This document shows, one piece after another, positions 63,090-64,000 of a stretch of 64,000 bases of DNA (positions are counted from its first letter, which is position 1; the number at the start of each line of letters is the position of its first letter). The position numbers and the translations under genes were made by a program. This DNA is from Primula veris (Eukaryota; Streptophyta; Magnoliopsida; Ericales; Primulaceae). The notes under the pieces were generated by a model. The model was not told the DNA's origin. It saw only the letters and a program-made list of their open reading frames with translations, and searched no databases. The DNA is taken from the NCBI GenBank assembly GCA_963682055.1, contig OY821740.1, forward strand, positions 34,802,795 through 34,866,794, read 5' to 3'.

Positions 63090-64000
63090 GTACATTATTT
63101 ATTAGTTTTAGTTTTTATTAACGATCATTTTACTGTTCAAATATGTGGAATTGCACCTTTTCTTATATGTGAATGAAGCAACACAATCTAAGTTACATAA
63201 TAATTTAAGTTAATTGCAATCCCTGACATAGTGTATTGGCACTTCGACACAAACCTAAACTTGACGAACATGCTCATTGATCACACGGGTAAGTCAGACA
63301 AGTTGAAAGACTGTCTGCTTCCACTGATTTGTCAATATTTGGGAAGTTCTTGATCGATCCAATTACATGTGTAGGCTATTAGCTGAGGACATTTGATAGC
63401 TTTTTTAAGGAAAACATTTTTTTTTAAGTTGGAAGTTAAATGTGACATACGTAAGTAAAGAAGATGTTTGAAATTGTGAAGTGATAGGGTAACTCATCAA
63501 AGCTTGAAGCCTTGATCATGTTTCGTTTTTAAAATTGTTCACAAATTGAATATTGTTGTAAATTAATTAAAGCTACGAGGTTAGTTGTTTATCATTGTTT
63601 GTTCCTTCAACATTTTATATCCTTGACCAATACTGGAGTGCTTTTCCAAGGTGGGGGTGATCCTCAGAAATTACCAATTGTCAGAATTGGTTGGGAAGTG
63701 TCCATCCAATCACATGAGACACCATTACAGTGTTTCTGTGGATAGAATATCTCTATCGCCTAGGAAATTGATCTTTTTATTGCTAAAACATAAATATGCC
63801 ATGATCACAAATAAAGTAAAAAGGTCTCGTTAGGCATAAAATAAAGGACGAGTGGTTCTATCGTTCTGTAGATGATGTTGGACATCTAAGCCTTTTATGA
63901 TCAAGCATTGGATCATGAATTTATGGTTTATTAGATTCCATTCCTTTTTTAATGACTATGAATGCACATTTCGGTGCTTGAGACTGGAAATCGATTTTCA
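63090..64000 (+). other. Start of intron 2 of VHA-c'', truncated by the window edge
   Basis: Begins GTACATT directly after exon 2. No exon 3 was found. The region contains no other gene that I can support. Confidence 0.7.

Overview
The window is nuclear DNA from a flowering plant, most likely a eudicot. It is AT-rich, with many short GT-AG introns, plant-type ABCG (PDR) transporters, a caffeate-type O-methyltransferase, a plant V-ATPase subunit, and abundant small DNA transposons and LTR remnants. The species cannot be named from the sequence alone.

Layout. (1) 1.2-19.8 kb, minus strand: a complete 24-exon full-size ABCG/PDR transporter (PDR-A, 1436 aa). (2) 19.8-25.2 kb: its upstream region, then intergenic DNA with a (TA)n microsatellite, a foldback element and unresolved repeats. 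(3) 25.2-39.4 kb, minus strand: a second complete 24-exon PDR transporter (PDR-B, 1446 aa). The two are head-to-tail paralogs, and 21 of 24 coding exons have identical lengths. (4) 39.6-46.7 kb: no gene seen, but a degenerate MITE and a clear solo LTR with target-site duplication (44.63-45.85 kb) carrying a six-copy minisatellite. (5) 46.8-48.9 kb, minus strand: a three-exon class I O-methyltransferase (350 aa). (6) 50.3-52.5 kb: a hAT-type MITE with an 8-bp duplication, a short inverted repeat, and a foldback element with an internal tandem repeat. (7) 52.5-60.3 kb: a compound array of inverted and direct repeats. Each unit carries, at different levels of decay, an F-box gene relic and a conserved 57-nt hairpin; the four hairpin copies are all exactly 57 nt and include one fully compensatory base-pair change. 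(8) 61.4 kb to the right edge, plus strand: the first two coding exons of V-ATPase subunit c'' (VHA-c''), which continues past the window.

Function. PDR-A and PDR-B would act at membranes as ATP-driven exporters of small organic molecules, and the O-methyltransferase is the kind of enzyme that decorates phenolics. A metabolic link between them is possible, but proximity is the only evidence. VHA-c'' is a housekeeping proton-pump subunit. The least explained part of the window is the 52.5-60.3 kb array, which may encode a multicopy structured noncoding RNA or be a decayed gene-capture transposon.
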